Origin: Nitrospira sp.
GTDB taxonomy: Bacteria; Nitrospirota; Nitrospiria; Nitrospirales; Nitrospiraceae
Direction: 5' to 3'
Length of the DNA: 64,000 bases
Assembly (NCBI GenBank): GCA_035968315.1
Contig: JAVYIN010000005.1
Location: 372,001 to 436,000, forward strand
Both the position numbers and the translations under genes were made by a program. The notes beneath the pieces are model-generated. The model saw nothing but the letters and a program-made list of their open reading frames with translations, ran no database searches and had not been told where the DNA came from. Shown piece by piece: positions 49,101 to 56,333 of this stretch (its first letter is position 1; each line of letters opens with the position of its first letter).

Positions 49101-49614
49101 GGAGGCGCTGCTGAAGCACTATCCGTCCCATGCCGAGGGGCTGCTGCTCAAAGCTATTCTCCACATGCAGCGGGAACAGTATCGTGACGCGGAAATTGCC
49201 TTTACGACCGCCTTGAATCAAGGGGCCGACCGCAGGAAGTGCCTGATGGGGATCGGCATGGCCTCGATGGGACGGGCCTATCCGCAGGGAGCGTGGCAAA
49301 CATTTTTGCGAGTCTTGGGTGAAAATCCCGATGATGCCGAAGTCATTCATTGGCTGCTGCGAGCCGGCACGGCGCAGAACCGCTGGCCGGAACTCTGTGT
49401 GCAGCTGCGGAACTATGTCGCCCGCAATCCCAGCGACATCTCGGCGCGGTTTGCCTATGCCGGCGTGCTGCTGCGCGCCGATCACGTCGAGCAGGCGCGG
49501 CAGGAATATGCCCAGTTGGAGGCGCTGGCTCCCGATCACGAGGGGATGCGGGAGTTGCGGCAAGCGATTGCCGGGAAGGAAGCGGTGCTGGCCATGGATG
49601 TGTCGCCGGCGTAG
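43117..49614 (+). CDS. 2165-residue multi-domain glycosyltransferase/methyltransferase
   Basis: Domains in order: (1) about 1-375, CgeB/GT4-like with GYAGRVIEAMAAGRPVVSWE; (2) about 405-640, GT2-like fold with QVDEDMILQPDA; (3) about 688-1060, GT4 starting VLIVTPYFWPSVGGVETV, with LVVLSSDAEVSPLCLLEAM; (4) about 1116-1360, class I SAM methyltransferase with LEVGCGRGWL near 1170 and SSEVIEHVPHP; (5) about 1364-1600, GT2 with SVIIPTFNRPERL and YLDDDDRFLPDHL; (6) about 1628-1880, GT2 with SIIIPVWNK, FLNNDTIPLKGW and GFEDVDLCFKAREQ; (7) about 1985-2150, TPR-like helices. It is cytoplasmic by appearance and probably assembles a methylated oligosaccharide on flagellin or a lipid carrier. ATG 46462 with GAGGGG at 46453-46458 could start a second, shorter product. 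Confidence 0.88.
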   Translation: MMGTPRILLLQLEFPTWAQAKAWSYGGNFAVEDGLRANGCECVTLPVLSHVPDTSPLSWLHYAKDLVAGQRFDQVWVWLVHNRYSDAFLEWVAELAPVRVGLIMESLRYSEQDCLRWPHLRERAGIVERQTRHMTHVLAVDEEDARRFNEQGTVRAAFWPAAVPRRYIASAVESVSRQEAAFYGELYGDRSAWLEMPGLKELLVRPQSAESSTDFPRLFDALHRGVAARFQSGWRPNPDALTDYVNGWRQLREAIFANWLAHLKPWRAIVNLPSLFQGYAGRVIEAMAAGRPVVSWEVPDRPKTKALFADGREILLYSKECPTVLREHLARLAQDADYGRDIAIAARAAVLGAHTTEQRAAQILSWIQTGREPRFQEEGTPVHAHTNNGCSSALVHAGKPAMPATTVFVLTVDDPAFPSCKAGLEAQQGASFVLEFIRNVSPFSAAAQKMITDCATEFFIQVDEDMILQPDAVATMEAAMRRAPDDVGMICFHLHDDDRGRTIQGVKIYRTALMKGLAFQDVKASEMDLLEQMGRHGIKWILHPDVVGRHGTAYTPETIYRRYKTMYEKDIRQWNTLTADIRRKADQFRASGDPLALFALLGAAHGIVLAPLAPDREKDARQYALKELEVFTRLFLSSPPASQPYDPDRKAVVPSNPPVPIDMVAWKPDVAASSPSSLPVGQGAAARSVLIVTPYFWPSVGGVETVVEELGCDLAASGVQVQVACYRQPDRTAAVHRGIQIIEVDEPDQMSGGMPAAALQVRELVESGGHDAVILIGSPVNPLFFAVLMIPRLRERRILFQPTINQEGYDFLRGRPHVQRLMKQLAGESAGVIVLGQETLDARYCREEGIPVTVVPNGTRTLTPTNDFRARHGIARDEFVILHLANLYRVKNHVGLLDALTPLPPGSRLVVIGHRTHETEYVEEVMRRLSACPEVLFLPGLDRQGVASAMQAADLVVLSSDAEVSPLCLLEAMSLRRPWLAAPGCGTAASQAGGLVLPLPEFRRAVQVCMTHPDFRSRLAQSGYEHWAACFQWRDILAGWISLIRTGSLARPFAMPPAVARSREELRAEYDRLSGASTPIPAEVSPADWKTTVPNGGPGQTPRVHPPQPSSHEGSMDQEQFYVNMFVNSPHWSTPEPNPDEAARWAKIAGFLEHVLRRVQKERPEATLRILEVGCGRGWLANLASEYGSVEGVEPVAGVVAHARKMFPHLRFETGTAETVLARPDFRPYDIVLSSEVIEHVPHPQKPAFLDGLKRLLTPDGYLILTTPRGEMWERWQAIAPPSQPVEDWVTEQQLANFLTGQGFTPLGVERIYVEIPMLRYVPTVTAHDLRTRNLLPIYQVWIAQRAAITPSLPRPSINCAPMVSVIIPTFNRPERLRKAIASVQAQDYQDFQIIVVNDGTVSVEAVVSDLNRDGRITLITHDLNRGLAASRNTGLRHAAGKYVCYLDDDDRFLPDHLRVLVSRLETGDCKVAYTDAWRVHERVEGERIMEVGRDRPYSHEFNPHQLLINNYMPVLCVMHERTCLDEVGGFDESLFVHEDWDLWIRLATRYSFAHIAQTTAEFTWRTDGTTMSSQPREAFARTAEIIYRKYAPYAAPYPQIVQQQRERLAGLRREAAAHRETKAKQYDCSIIIPVWNKVELTQQCVMALAEVTEGASYEVIVVDNGSTDGTPDLLNSLGGDIQVIRNRENLGFAKACNQGAAAAKGDYLVFLNNDTIPLKGWLSALVEEVKGDQGIAVVGSKLLYPDRTVQHAGVAVDRLTHTPYHIYRGFAETHPAVNKRRELNAVTGACVLIRRTLFEELGGFDEGYVNGFEDVDLCFKAREQGHRIVYQPKSVLFHLESQTPGRKQHDAENGRRLMQRWGHAWWLVDDDSLYVEDGYKAVSVSRNGRAESELQVLDRSEDRQAWGIVAETQLAAKRRDDAAVVQQLGKYADWPADRSVLKWAASVAEAIKQPALTASFMRRIAALDDPAAEQISIIREALSKGQVTAAASRLEALLKHYPSHAEGLLLKAILHMQREQYRDAEIAFTTALNQGADRRKCLMGIGMASMGRAYPQGAWQTFLRVLGENPDDAEVIHWLLRAGTAQNRWPELCVQLRNYVARNPSDISARFAYAGVLLRADHVEQARQEYAQLEALAPDHEGMRELRQAIAGKEAVLAMDVSPA

Positions 49615-49620
49615 ACAACC

Positions 49621-50796
49621 ATGAAGCGGATTCTGGTCGTACAGTTGGCCCGGCTCGGTGACCTGGTGCAATCGATGCCGGTACTGGCCGCCTTGCGCGC
49701 GCGCCACCCACAGGATCGGATCGATCTGCTGTGCCCGGCCCAGCTTCGCGATCTTGCTGGGATGATCCCCGGTATTGATCGGGTGATGGGATGGGATGGT
49801 ACGGTCTGGCAACAGTGGGCTTCACAAGCGGCGACCGGCATCAGGCGCGATCAGCTCCGTCACATCGAAGCCGAACTGGCCGCCCTCTGTTCCGATTCCT
49901 ATGACCGGGCCTATGTTCTGAACCAGCATCCGCGCGCCATCCTGGCCGGCGCGCTGCTGGCCCAGGAGACCGTTGGCCCATTGGCTGACGGGCCGCTGAG
50001 CGAGCGCCTGACTCCGTGGGCGGCGTATATCAGAGAGATCGCCACAACGCGCAAGACCAATCATGTGCATCTATCGGACGCCTTTTGCGGGCTGTGCGGA
50101 GTCGTCCCGCCGGGGCAGGCTGCGCATCTTCAGCTCCCGGCTACGGCGCTGCCGGCGGATCTGGAACGGATTGGGCAAGAGGGCACTCCGTGGATCGGCC
50201 TCATTGTCGGGGCAGGTGATCAGGCTCGGCAGATTCCCGCCGAGGTGTGGCGCACCTGGATCGTGCAATTTTTAAATCAGGCTTCGCGTGGCCGGGTCGT
50301 CTTGATCGGGCAGGGAGCCGAGCGGGAACGGGCGCGGCAGATACAGGATGCGTTGCCGGCATCTTTGCAGGGGCGAGTCTGGGATGTCACGGGGAGAACG
50401 ACCGTGCCTGAATTGGCCGTCGTGCTCTCACGCTGCCAGCGGGTGATCGGGTCGGATACAGGCCCGCTGCATGTGGCTGCCGCGGTCGGCACGCCCGTGA
50501 TCGGATGGTACATCGCCCGCGCGAGAGTGCATGAGACCGGTCCCTATGGGCCGGGACATATCGTGTGGCAAGCAGAAAGTCCGGACGGCGGTCTGGCGGT
50601 CCCCACGACGTGGCCGATCGAATCGTCGCTGGACGCGCTCCTCAATCGGCCCCCCGCCGCGCTCAATGGGTGGTCGATCTGGATGAGTCAGGCCGATGCC
50701 CGGGGAACCTATTATACGAAGGCGGGTGAAGCGGCGGCGCCGCCTCGCGCGCGAGAAGCAATCTGGCAGGAATTACACCGCGCGGTCGCGGCTTGA
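49621..50796 (+). CDS. GT9 family glycosyltransferase (heptosyltransferase-like)
   Basis: 391 residues. The N-terminus KRILVVQLARLGDLVQSMPV is the GT9/ADP-heptose transferase signature. The C-terminal half has WIGLIVGAGDQARQIP and CQRVIGSDTGPLHVAAAVGT, the donor-binding SDTGPxH motif. LPS heptosyltransferases are the known members, but GT9 proteins in flagellar islands can glycosylate flagellin. It is 6 bases after the giant gene and 7 bases before the CgeB-like gene. Confidence 0.87.
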   Translation: MKRILVVQLARLGDLVQSMPVLAALRARHPQDRIDLLCPAQLRDLAGMIPGIDRVMGWDGTVWQQWASQAATGIRRDQLRHIEAELAALCSDSYDRAYVLNQHPRAILAGALLAQETVGPLADGPLSERLTPWAAYIREIATTRKTNHVHLSDAFCGLCGVVPPGQAAHLQLPATALPADLERIGQEGTPWIGLIVGAGDQARQIPAEVWRTWIVQFLNQASRGRVVLIGQGAERERARQIQDALPASLQGRVWDVTGRTTVPELAVVLSRCQRVIGSDTGPLHVAAAVGTPVIGWYIARARVHETGPYGPGHIVWQAESPDGGLAVPTTWPIESSLDALLNRPPAALNGWSIWMSQADARGTYYTKAGEAAAPPRAREAIWQELHRAVAA

Positions 50797-50803
50797 GGAA
50801 TAT

Positions 50804-52621
50804 ATGAGTGTGTTTGAACGCAATCTTGAGCGCCTGAGCAAGCATGATCCCACGTTCGCTGCCGCGGTGCGGGACAGCCTGGGCGGGAGCCTGACCATCA
50901 GCCCTTCACGGGAGGGAAGTCCGACGGCCAAGGTCCAAGGCCAGTGGATTCACAGCGCCTATGATCCCCGAAAAGAGGCCGAGGCCTGGGCTCAGGCGCT
51001 GGTCAAAGAATGGCAACCGGGCGAAGTGGGTGTCGTCCTGGGGGCCGGGTTGCTCTATCACATCGAAGCCCTGGCCGCGCTGAAGCCGGCGGAGACGAAG
51101 CTGGCCGTTGTCGTGCCGGATCTCGCGGCGCTCCACGATGCCATCGGCTGCCGGCCATTGGAAGCCTGGTGCGGGACGATTGAATGGCTCTGGGGCAGTC
51201 CGGAAGACATGGCCGCGCGGCTGGCCGGGAAGTCCACGCCGTTGCGGTTCTTTACCTATGGTCCTGCGGCACGGATCCATGCCGAGCGTCATCAGCAGCT
51301 TGAGACCCATTTGCGGCGGTTGGTCGCGGCGCAGCAGAGCGGGCAGCTTCATGTCGCGGTGGTTGGGCCTATTTACGGCGGCTCCTTGCCGATTACCGGC
51401 TACGTCGTCCGGGCCTTGGAGGCTTTGGGACACCGCGTCAGCTGGATCGATCACAGCGTACACCATCGCAGCTATGAGGCGTTTGGCTCGTTTCGGGATG
51501 CCCGCCATCGCGCCGCCATGCAAAACCGCTTCGCCGACGTGCTGAGCATGAGCACCCTGACCGAGCTGGCCGAGGATCCGCCGGACCTCGTGCTCGCCAT
51601 GGCGCAGGCGCCGATGAGCTTGGGCGCGCTCGAACACCTGCGCCGCAAGAAATTCTTGACGGCCATGTGGTTTGTGGAAAACTACCGGCACCTGACCTAT
51701 TGGCAGCAACTTGCGCCGGGCTATGACTACTGGTTTGTGATTCAGCAGGCCGAGTGCCAGGCGGCGTTGAAACGGGCCGGCGCGCCGCATGTCAGCTACC
51801 TGCCGATGGCCGCCGATCCCGTCATCCATCGGCCACTGATTCTCACGGCTGAGGAACAGGCGGAATTCGGCGCCGATGTGTCGTTTGTTGGGGCGGGGTA
51901 TCCCAACCGCCGCAGGCTGCTGCCCCGCTGGATCTCCAGGGAGTGGAGCTTCAAGCTGTGGGGGAATGAATGGGACGGCGCGGCCGATCTCGCTCCCGTG
52001 TTGCAGCGCCAGGGCGCCCGCATCGATACGGAAACCTGCTTGAGCGTGTTCAATGCCACGGCCATCAATCTGAACCTCCACTCCTGCACGGGTGAAGGCC
52101 TCGATCCGCAGGGCGACTTTGTGAATCCCCGGACCTTCGAACTGGCCGCCTGCGGGGCGTTTCAATTGACCGACCGCCGCGCCTTGCTGGGCGAGCTGTT
52201 CACCGGTGAAGAAGTCGTCCAATTCGATCGGGCCGACGAAGTCCGCGCGTTGATCCGGACCTGGCTGGGCGATCCGGCCGGCCGCCGGCGCATCGCCGAC
52301 GCGGCACGCCAGCGGGTGTTGCGGGAACATACCTATCAGCATCGCATGACCGCCTTGCTGGCCGAGCTGGGCCTGCGCCAGCCCGATCGCATCGGCTCCA
52401 TCTTGCGGGGAGAGCGGAACGCGGGCGCGCTGGCGGAGCAGGCCTCGGCGGCGCCTGAACTGGCGGCACGATTGCGGCAATTCCCCGGCACCCAGCGGGT
52501 TGAACTCAAAGACCTGGCGGCGCATATCAGAGCCAAGGGGCCCGGAGCAGAACTCGCGCGCGAGGATCTCTTGATCCTGATGCTCGACAGCTATCGCGAA
52601 GAAATGCGGGATGTCGCATGA
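50804..52621 (+). CDS. CgeB-like glycosyltransferase
   Basis: 605 residues from ATG 50804, which has GAGG at 50795-50798; an upstream start at 50696 would overlap the GT9 gene. The central part has VVGPIYGGSLPITGYVVRAL and FVENYRHLTYWQQLAPGYD. The C-terminal glycosyltransferase domain has SFVGAGYPNRRRLLP, LWGNEWDG, INLNLHSCTGEGLDPQGDF and NPRTFELAACGAFQLTD. This is the CgeB/YkvP type often found in flagellar or spore glycosylation loci. Its last 4 bases overlap the next gene. Confidence 0.83.
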   Translation: MSVFERNLERLSKHDPTFAAAVRDSLGGSLTISPSREGSPTAKVQGQWIHSAYDPRKEAEAWAQALVKEWQPGEVGVVLGAGLLYHIEALAALKPAETKLAVVVPDLAALHDAIGCRPLEAWCGTIEWLWGSPEDMAARLAGKSTPLRFFTYGPAARIHAERHQQLETHLRRLVAAQQSGQLHVAVVGPIYGGSLPITGYVVRALEALGHRVSWIDHSVHHRSYEAFGSFRDARHRAAMQNRFADVLSMSTLTELAEDPPDLVLAMAQAPMSLGALEHLRRKKFLTAMWFVENYRHLTYWQQLAPGYDYWFVIQQAECQAALKRAGAPHVSYLPMAADPVIHRPLILTAEEQAEFGADVSFVGAGYPNRRRLLPRWISREWSFKLWGNEWDGAADLAPVLQRQGARIDTETCLSVFNATAINLNLHSCTGEGLDPQGDFVNPRTFELAACGAFQLTDRRALLGELFTGEEVVQFDRADEVRALIRTWLGDPAGRRRIADAARQRVLREHTYQHRMTALLAELGLRQPDRIGSILRGERNAGALAEQASAAPELAARLRQFPGTQRVELKDLAAHIRAKGPGAELAREDLLILMLDSYREEMRDVA

Positions 52622-54279
52622 CGCGGCAGGTGCTGATCGTGAACGTGACCCGGATGGGCGATCTCGTCCAGATGGGGACGCTTCTGGCGCGGCTGCAGGA
52701 AGAATGGCCGGGGGCCGCGGTCGATTTGATTGTCGACCGGCGATTCGCCGCAGTCGCCTCGCTGTTGACCGGACTGCGAGAGATTCTTCCCTTCGACTTT
52801 CATGCTCTGATCGACGACAGCCGTGTCGCGGCGAAAAGCGCCGTGTCCCTTTATCGGGACATGGCCCTGTGGGCGGCTCCGATGGTGGCGCGCCGGTACG
52901 ACCGGATTATCAACCTGACGTTCAATCGGCCCAGCGCGCTGCTCAGCACCTACATCGGCGCGCCGGATATCCGCGGCGCCCGCGCGGCTTGGGATGGGGC
53001 GAGCGTGATCGAGAACGGCTGGATGGGCTATTTCACCGACATGCACCGGTTCCGGTCATTGAACCGTTTCAATCTGGTCGATGTGTATGCGCTCGGCGGC
53101 AGCCGAGCTGGGGCGTTTGCCCCCTTGTCGGTGACCGTCACGCCGCAGGCCAAAGACTGGGCAAAGCGATTTCTTGCCGCGCCGCCCGATGCGCCGGCCG
53201 AGTGGATTGCGGTCCAGGCGGGGGCCAGCGATGTGATGAAGGCCTGGCGGCCTCATCATTTCGGACAGACGCTGGCGCAGTTCAGCCTCCGATGGGCCGG
53301 AGGCATCGTCTTGATCGGCACCCCTTCCGAGCAGGAGACCATCGCCCAGGTGGTGCAGGCCTATCGGGCTGCCAGCGGACGGCAGCCGCTGGTGAGCGCC
53401 GCGGGCCACACCACGTTGGAGCAGCTTGTCGGACTGCTGGCCGAATGCCGCCTCCTGCTCACCAACGATACAGGGCCCATGCACCTGGCCGTGGGCGTCA
53501 AGACGCCGGTCATCGATCTGTCCGTGGGGCACGTGGATTTCCGCGAGACCGGACCGCATGGACCGGGCCATTGGGTGATCCAGCCGGAGTTGGACTGCGC
53601 GCCCTGCGGGTTCGACCGAGTCTGCGGGCACCAGACCTGTAAAGACCGCATTCCGACCGGCATGGTCGCCGACCTCATGCGGCATGTGGTGGGGCAGGGG
53701 CCGGTGCCAGCTTCTGAACCGGGCTATGGTGTGTATGAATCAGGCATTGACGAAGATCAGTTGGGCACCTTCCGGCCTGTGGGAATCACCGGGACATCGG
53801 ATCGGGACTGGTACAGCCGGTTTTGGCGCCGCTATTGGTACGAATGGCTCACGGGCACTGCCAGCCGGATTCCCGCAGATCCCGGTTTGCCGTCGGACGC
53901 CGAGCAGGCCGCCCAGCACATCGCCGGGATGTTGCCGGAGGTCGAACAGTTGTGCCGCCAGGCCGAGGGAATTGTCCGGGCGGTTTCGGCGGCGCCCTCG
54001 TCCTTGCTCTCCTTGCAACGGGCGCAAGCGGCGTTGCGAGACCGGGTGGTAGACATTGGCTTGGCGGCGGCAGCCAGTTCCCCTGTGACCGCCGTCTTCT
54101 GGCGGATGATTCACAATGACGATGTCCGGGGACTGGATCGGATGGCCCAGCACCATGCGCAAGCCTATCGGCAGTGGCAACGGCAGCTGACCGATGTGCA
54201 TCGCCGTCTGACCCAGCGGACGCATCCGGCTGCTGTGCGGCCATTGCCAATGCTCAGAGGAACCGTCGCTGCCTATTGA
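52618..54279 (+). CDS. GT9 family glycosyltransferase with extra C-terminal helical domain
   Basis: 553 residues. GT9 marks: RQVLIVNVTRMGDLVQMGTL, then WIAVQAGASDVMKAWRPHHF, and LLLTNDTGPMHLAVGVKTPV. A cysteine-bearing section CAPCGFDRVCGHQTCK (about 325-345) is like that of LPS heptosyltransferases with a small Cys cluster. Residues about 375-553 are a separate Arg/Ala-rich helical region not usual in GT9. It overlaps the preceding gene by 4 bases (ATGA), so the two enzymes probably act together. Confidence 0.83.
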   Translation: MTRQVLIVNVTRMGDLVQMGTLLARLQEEWPGAAVDLIVDRRFAAVASLLTGLREILPFDFHALIDDSRVAAKSAVSLYRDMALWAAPMVARRYDRIINLTFNRPSALLSTYIGAPDIRGARAAWDGASVIENGWMGYFTDMHRFRSLNRFNLVDVYALGGSRAGAFAPLSVTVTPQAKDWAKRFLAAPPDAPAEWIAVQAGASDVMKAWRPHHFGQTLAQFSLRWAGGIVLIGTPSEQETIAQVVQAYRAASGRQPLVSAAGHTTLEQLVGLLAECRLLLTNDTGPMHLAVGVKTPVIDLSVGHVDFRETGPHGPGHWVIQPELDCAPCGFDRVCGHQTCKDRIPTGMVADLMRHVVGQGPVPASEPGYGVYESGIDEDQLGTFRPVGITGTSDRDWYSRFWRRYWYEWLTGTASRIPADPGLPSDAEQAAQHIAGMLPEVEQLCRQAEGIVRAVSAAPSSLLSLQRAQAALRDRVVDIGLAAAASSPVTAVFWRMIHNDDVRGLDRMAQHHAQAYRQWQRQLTDVHRRLTQRTHPAAVRPLPMLRGTVAAY

Positions 54280-54338
54280 TCGCATCGAACATTTCACGCG
54301 GGCTGGGTGCCCGATTAGACAACAGAAAGAGAGGCGTT

Positions 54339-54857
54339 ATGCATGTCACCCTCGATCAGGAACAGTGGGATGTCGTGAAACAGAGCACGCTTGGCGAAGT
54401 GCTGGCCGACATTACGGAAAAAGCCCATGCCCGCGCGCGTCTCATCACGTCGCTGATGGTCGATCAGCGGCCGATCACCGACCGCGATTTGGATCCCGCG
54501 TTTTTGGGGGAATCCAGCAGCCGATATTCGCGGATCCAGGCCTCGTCCCGGAGCATGGACGACGTTATGCAGGAAGCCCAGAACACGATTCGACGGTATG
54601 CGACGCTCTTGAGAAACGATGCCCGCGGCCTGGCCACCCGGTTCAGGCTCGGGGAAGAATCGACCGCCGGCCTCGATGCCTGGCTGGGGCAGCTCGCCGA
54701 CTACATTGAATACGTCGAGTCGTCGCCGTCCGCCTCGGCTCAAAGCCACGAGTTGCCGGTGTGGGTGCGGGAGTTGTTGCAGGCGCGGGCCGACCGGGAT
54801 CTGGTGCGCCTGGCGGATGTGCTGGAATATGAGCTGATGCCGCGGTTGGAGGCCTAG
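54339..54857 (+). CDS. Uncharacterised helical protein upstream of flagellin
   Basis: 172 residues from ATG 54339, with AGAGAGG at 54328-54334. The sequence is mostly helical and charged: MHVTLDQEQWDVVKQSTLGE, LADITEKAHARARLITSLMV, and a C-terminal LVRLADVLEYELMPRLEA. No membrane segment or known motif was recognised. It sits 59 bases after the GT9 gene and ahead of the fliC promoter, so it probably belongs to the glycosylation transcript. Export chaperone or glycosylation adaptor are position-based guesses only. Confidence 0.65.
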   Translation: MHVTLDQEQWDVVKQSTLGEVLADITEKAHARARLITSLMVDQRPITDRDLDPAFLGESSSRYSRIQASSRSMDDVMQEAQNTIRRYATLLRNDARGLATRFRLGEESTAGLDAWLGQLADYIEYVESSPSASAQSHELPVWVRELLQARADRDLVRLADVLEYELMPRLEA

Positions 54858-54924
54858 AATGGCGGTCTCCGTTCGTGTTCATTCCTGCCGGCTCGAACTG
54901 TTCACTGCTTCTTCCTGCGTGGCC

Positions 54925-54951
54925 TCAAGTCCCTGCTGGTTTAGCCGATAA
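54925..54951 (+). promoter_or_regulatory. Sigma-28 promoter for fliC
   Basis: TCAAGTCC-N11-GCCGATAA, the best-looking sigma-28 match in the window. It leaves a leader of roughly 95 bases before the fliC ATG. Confidence 0.9.
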
Positions 54952-55036
54952 GGAAGGCAACCGATCTACAGGTGTAGACGGGCCATACGCTTCAGCACGG
55001 ACGCAGAAGCGAGATAGCGTCAGTCAGTGAGACAGT

Positions 55037-55044
55037 CAAGGAGG
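55037..55044 (+). promoter_or_regulatory. Possible CsrA site overlapping the fliC ribosome-binding site
   Basis: CAAGGAGG fits the CsrA core CANGGANG and is itself the ribosome site for fliC ATG 55053. A short hairpin CTACAGGTGTAG (54966-54977) lies upstream in the leader. With csrA-fliW in the same window, CsrA repression of flagellin translation is plausible. Confidence 0.4.
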
Positions 55045-55052
55045 AAGCATCC

Positions 55053-55880
55053 ATGGCACTTATCATTAACAACAACCCGGCGTCGATTGCAGCCCAGAGG
55101 AACCTGTCAGTCAACACCGGGGGCTTGCAGCGGTCGGTCGAACGGCTCTCATCCGGCTTGCGCATCACCCGCGCCGCGGATGATGCCGCCGGTCTCGGTT
55201 TGTCCGAGTCGTTGCGCGCTCAGGTTCGCAGTATCAATCAGGCGACCCGGAACGCCTCCGACGGCATCAGCTTGACGCAGATCGCCGACGGCGCGGCCGC
55301 CACGATCGGGTCCTTGCTGTCTCGTATGCGCGAACTGTCGTCACAGTCCGCCAGCGGCACGGTCGGCGCCACCGAACGTTCGTACATCGATCAGGAGTTC
55401 GTGGCGTTGCGGTCGGAAATCGATCGTATTGCGCAGACCACGGAATTCAACGGCCAGGCGCTGACGAGCGGCAGCTCGATCACGTTCTCCGTGCAGATCG
55501 GCTTCCGGAGCGGTTCCGGCAACACGTTGTCGCTGGACTTGAACGACATCTCGCTCTCGTCCTTGAGCATGAGCTCGGTGAACGTGTCCACCTCTGCGGC
55601 GGCGCAGAGCGCGTTGGGAAACATCGACAATGCGATCAGCGCCGTGGCGACGGCTCGCGCCGAATACGGGTCACTCCAGAACCGGTTCGAAGCGACCATT
55701 TCCAACCTGCAGATCACGAGTGAAAACCTCACGGCTGCAGAGTCGCGCATCCGCGATGCGGACGTGGCGTATGAAACCTCGCAATTCACCAAGAACCAGA
55801 TCCTGGTGCAGACCGGTATCTCTGTGCTCGCACAGGCGAATACCTTGCCGCAACAGGCGCTGGCCTTGTTGAGAGGTTAG
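55053..55880 (+). CDS. fliC: FliC, flagellin
   Basis: 275 residues, a short flagellin. The conserved N-terminal D0/D1 starts ALIINNNPASIAAQRNLSV, with SSGLRITRAADDAAGLGLSE; the C-terminus has YETSQFTKNQILVQTGISVL and ends QQALALLRG. The central variable domain is almost absent (about 175-195), so surface Ser/Thr for glycosylation would lie in D1. It is the only flagellin gene in the window. A sigma-28 promoter precedes it and a strong hairpin follows. Confidence 0.98.
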   Translation: MALIINNNPASIAAQRNLSVNTGGLQRSVERLSSGLRITRAADDAAGLGLSESLRAQVRSINQATRNASDGISLTQIADGAAATIGSLLSRMRELSSQSASGTVGATERSYIDQEFVALRSEIDRIAQTTEFNGQALTSGSSITFSVQIGFRSGSGNTLSLDLNDISLSSLSMSSVNVSTSAAAQSALGNIDNAISAVATARAEYGSLQNRFEATISNLQITSENLTAAESRIRDADVAYETSQFTKNQILVQTGISVLAQANTLPQQALALLRG

Positions 55881-55888
55881 TAAACGGC

Positions 55889-55921
55889 ATGGGCGGCCGC
55901 TCGTGATGAGCGGCCGCCCAT
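55889..55921 (+). terminator. Hairpin terminator after fliC
   Basis: A perfect 14-bp stem ATGGGCGGCCGCTC with inverse at 55908-55921 and a GTGAT loop begins 8 bases after the stop. It lacks a T-run, so partial read-through into flaG is possible. Confidence 0.75.
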
Positions 55922-55946
55922 CCGATTGGTTCACACGGAGGCTGCC

Positions 55947-56309
55947 ATGATTACACCGGTCAACAAGACGGCGGATCTCCTGACCACGCCCCATCAGGGG
56001 GGTGAACCGGCAGATGCAGCGGCTCCCAAGCCGGCTGCCGCACGGATGCAACCTGGTTCCGAGCAGACGCCATCCGACCCGATCGAGCGAGCCACGCTCG
56101 ATCAGGCGGTGGCCAAGGTCAGCGATCTCATCAAGACGACGGATGCGAAGTTGAGGCTGGAAGTCGATGACGATACGAAACGCGTCATCGTCAAGGTGTT
56201 CAACGAAGAATCTGGCGAAGTGATCCGCCAGTTTCCGGCGAAGGAAATTCTCGAGCTGGCGAAATATTTGTCCGGCTCGAAAGGCGTGCTCCTCGCGGAG
56301 CAGGCCTGA
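55947..56309 (+). CDS. flaG: FlaG family protein
   Basis: 120 residues from ATG 55947, with GGAGG at 55937-55941. The C-terminal half is the FlaG domain: DAKLRLEVDDDTKRVIVKVF, then ESGEVIRQFPAKEILELA and YLSGSKGVLL. FlaG proteins influence filament length, often between flagellin and fliD as here. The N-terminal half is Pro/Ala-rich and disordered. Confidence 0.92.
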   Translation: MITPVNKTADLLTTPHQGGEPADAAAPKPAAARMQPGSEQTPSDPIERATLDQAVAKVSDLIKTTDAKLRLEVDDDTKRVIVKVFNEESGEVIRQFPAKEILELAKYLSGSKGVLLAEQA

Positions 56310-56333
56310 CGCGCAGAGGGATGAGGGACCCCA

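Noticed and set aside
50906-52525. Open frame of 539 codons opposite the CgeB-like gene
   Set aside because: Composition is that of a GC-driven shadow; the plus-strand protein has recognisable motifs.
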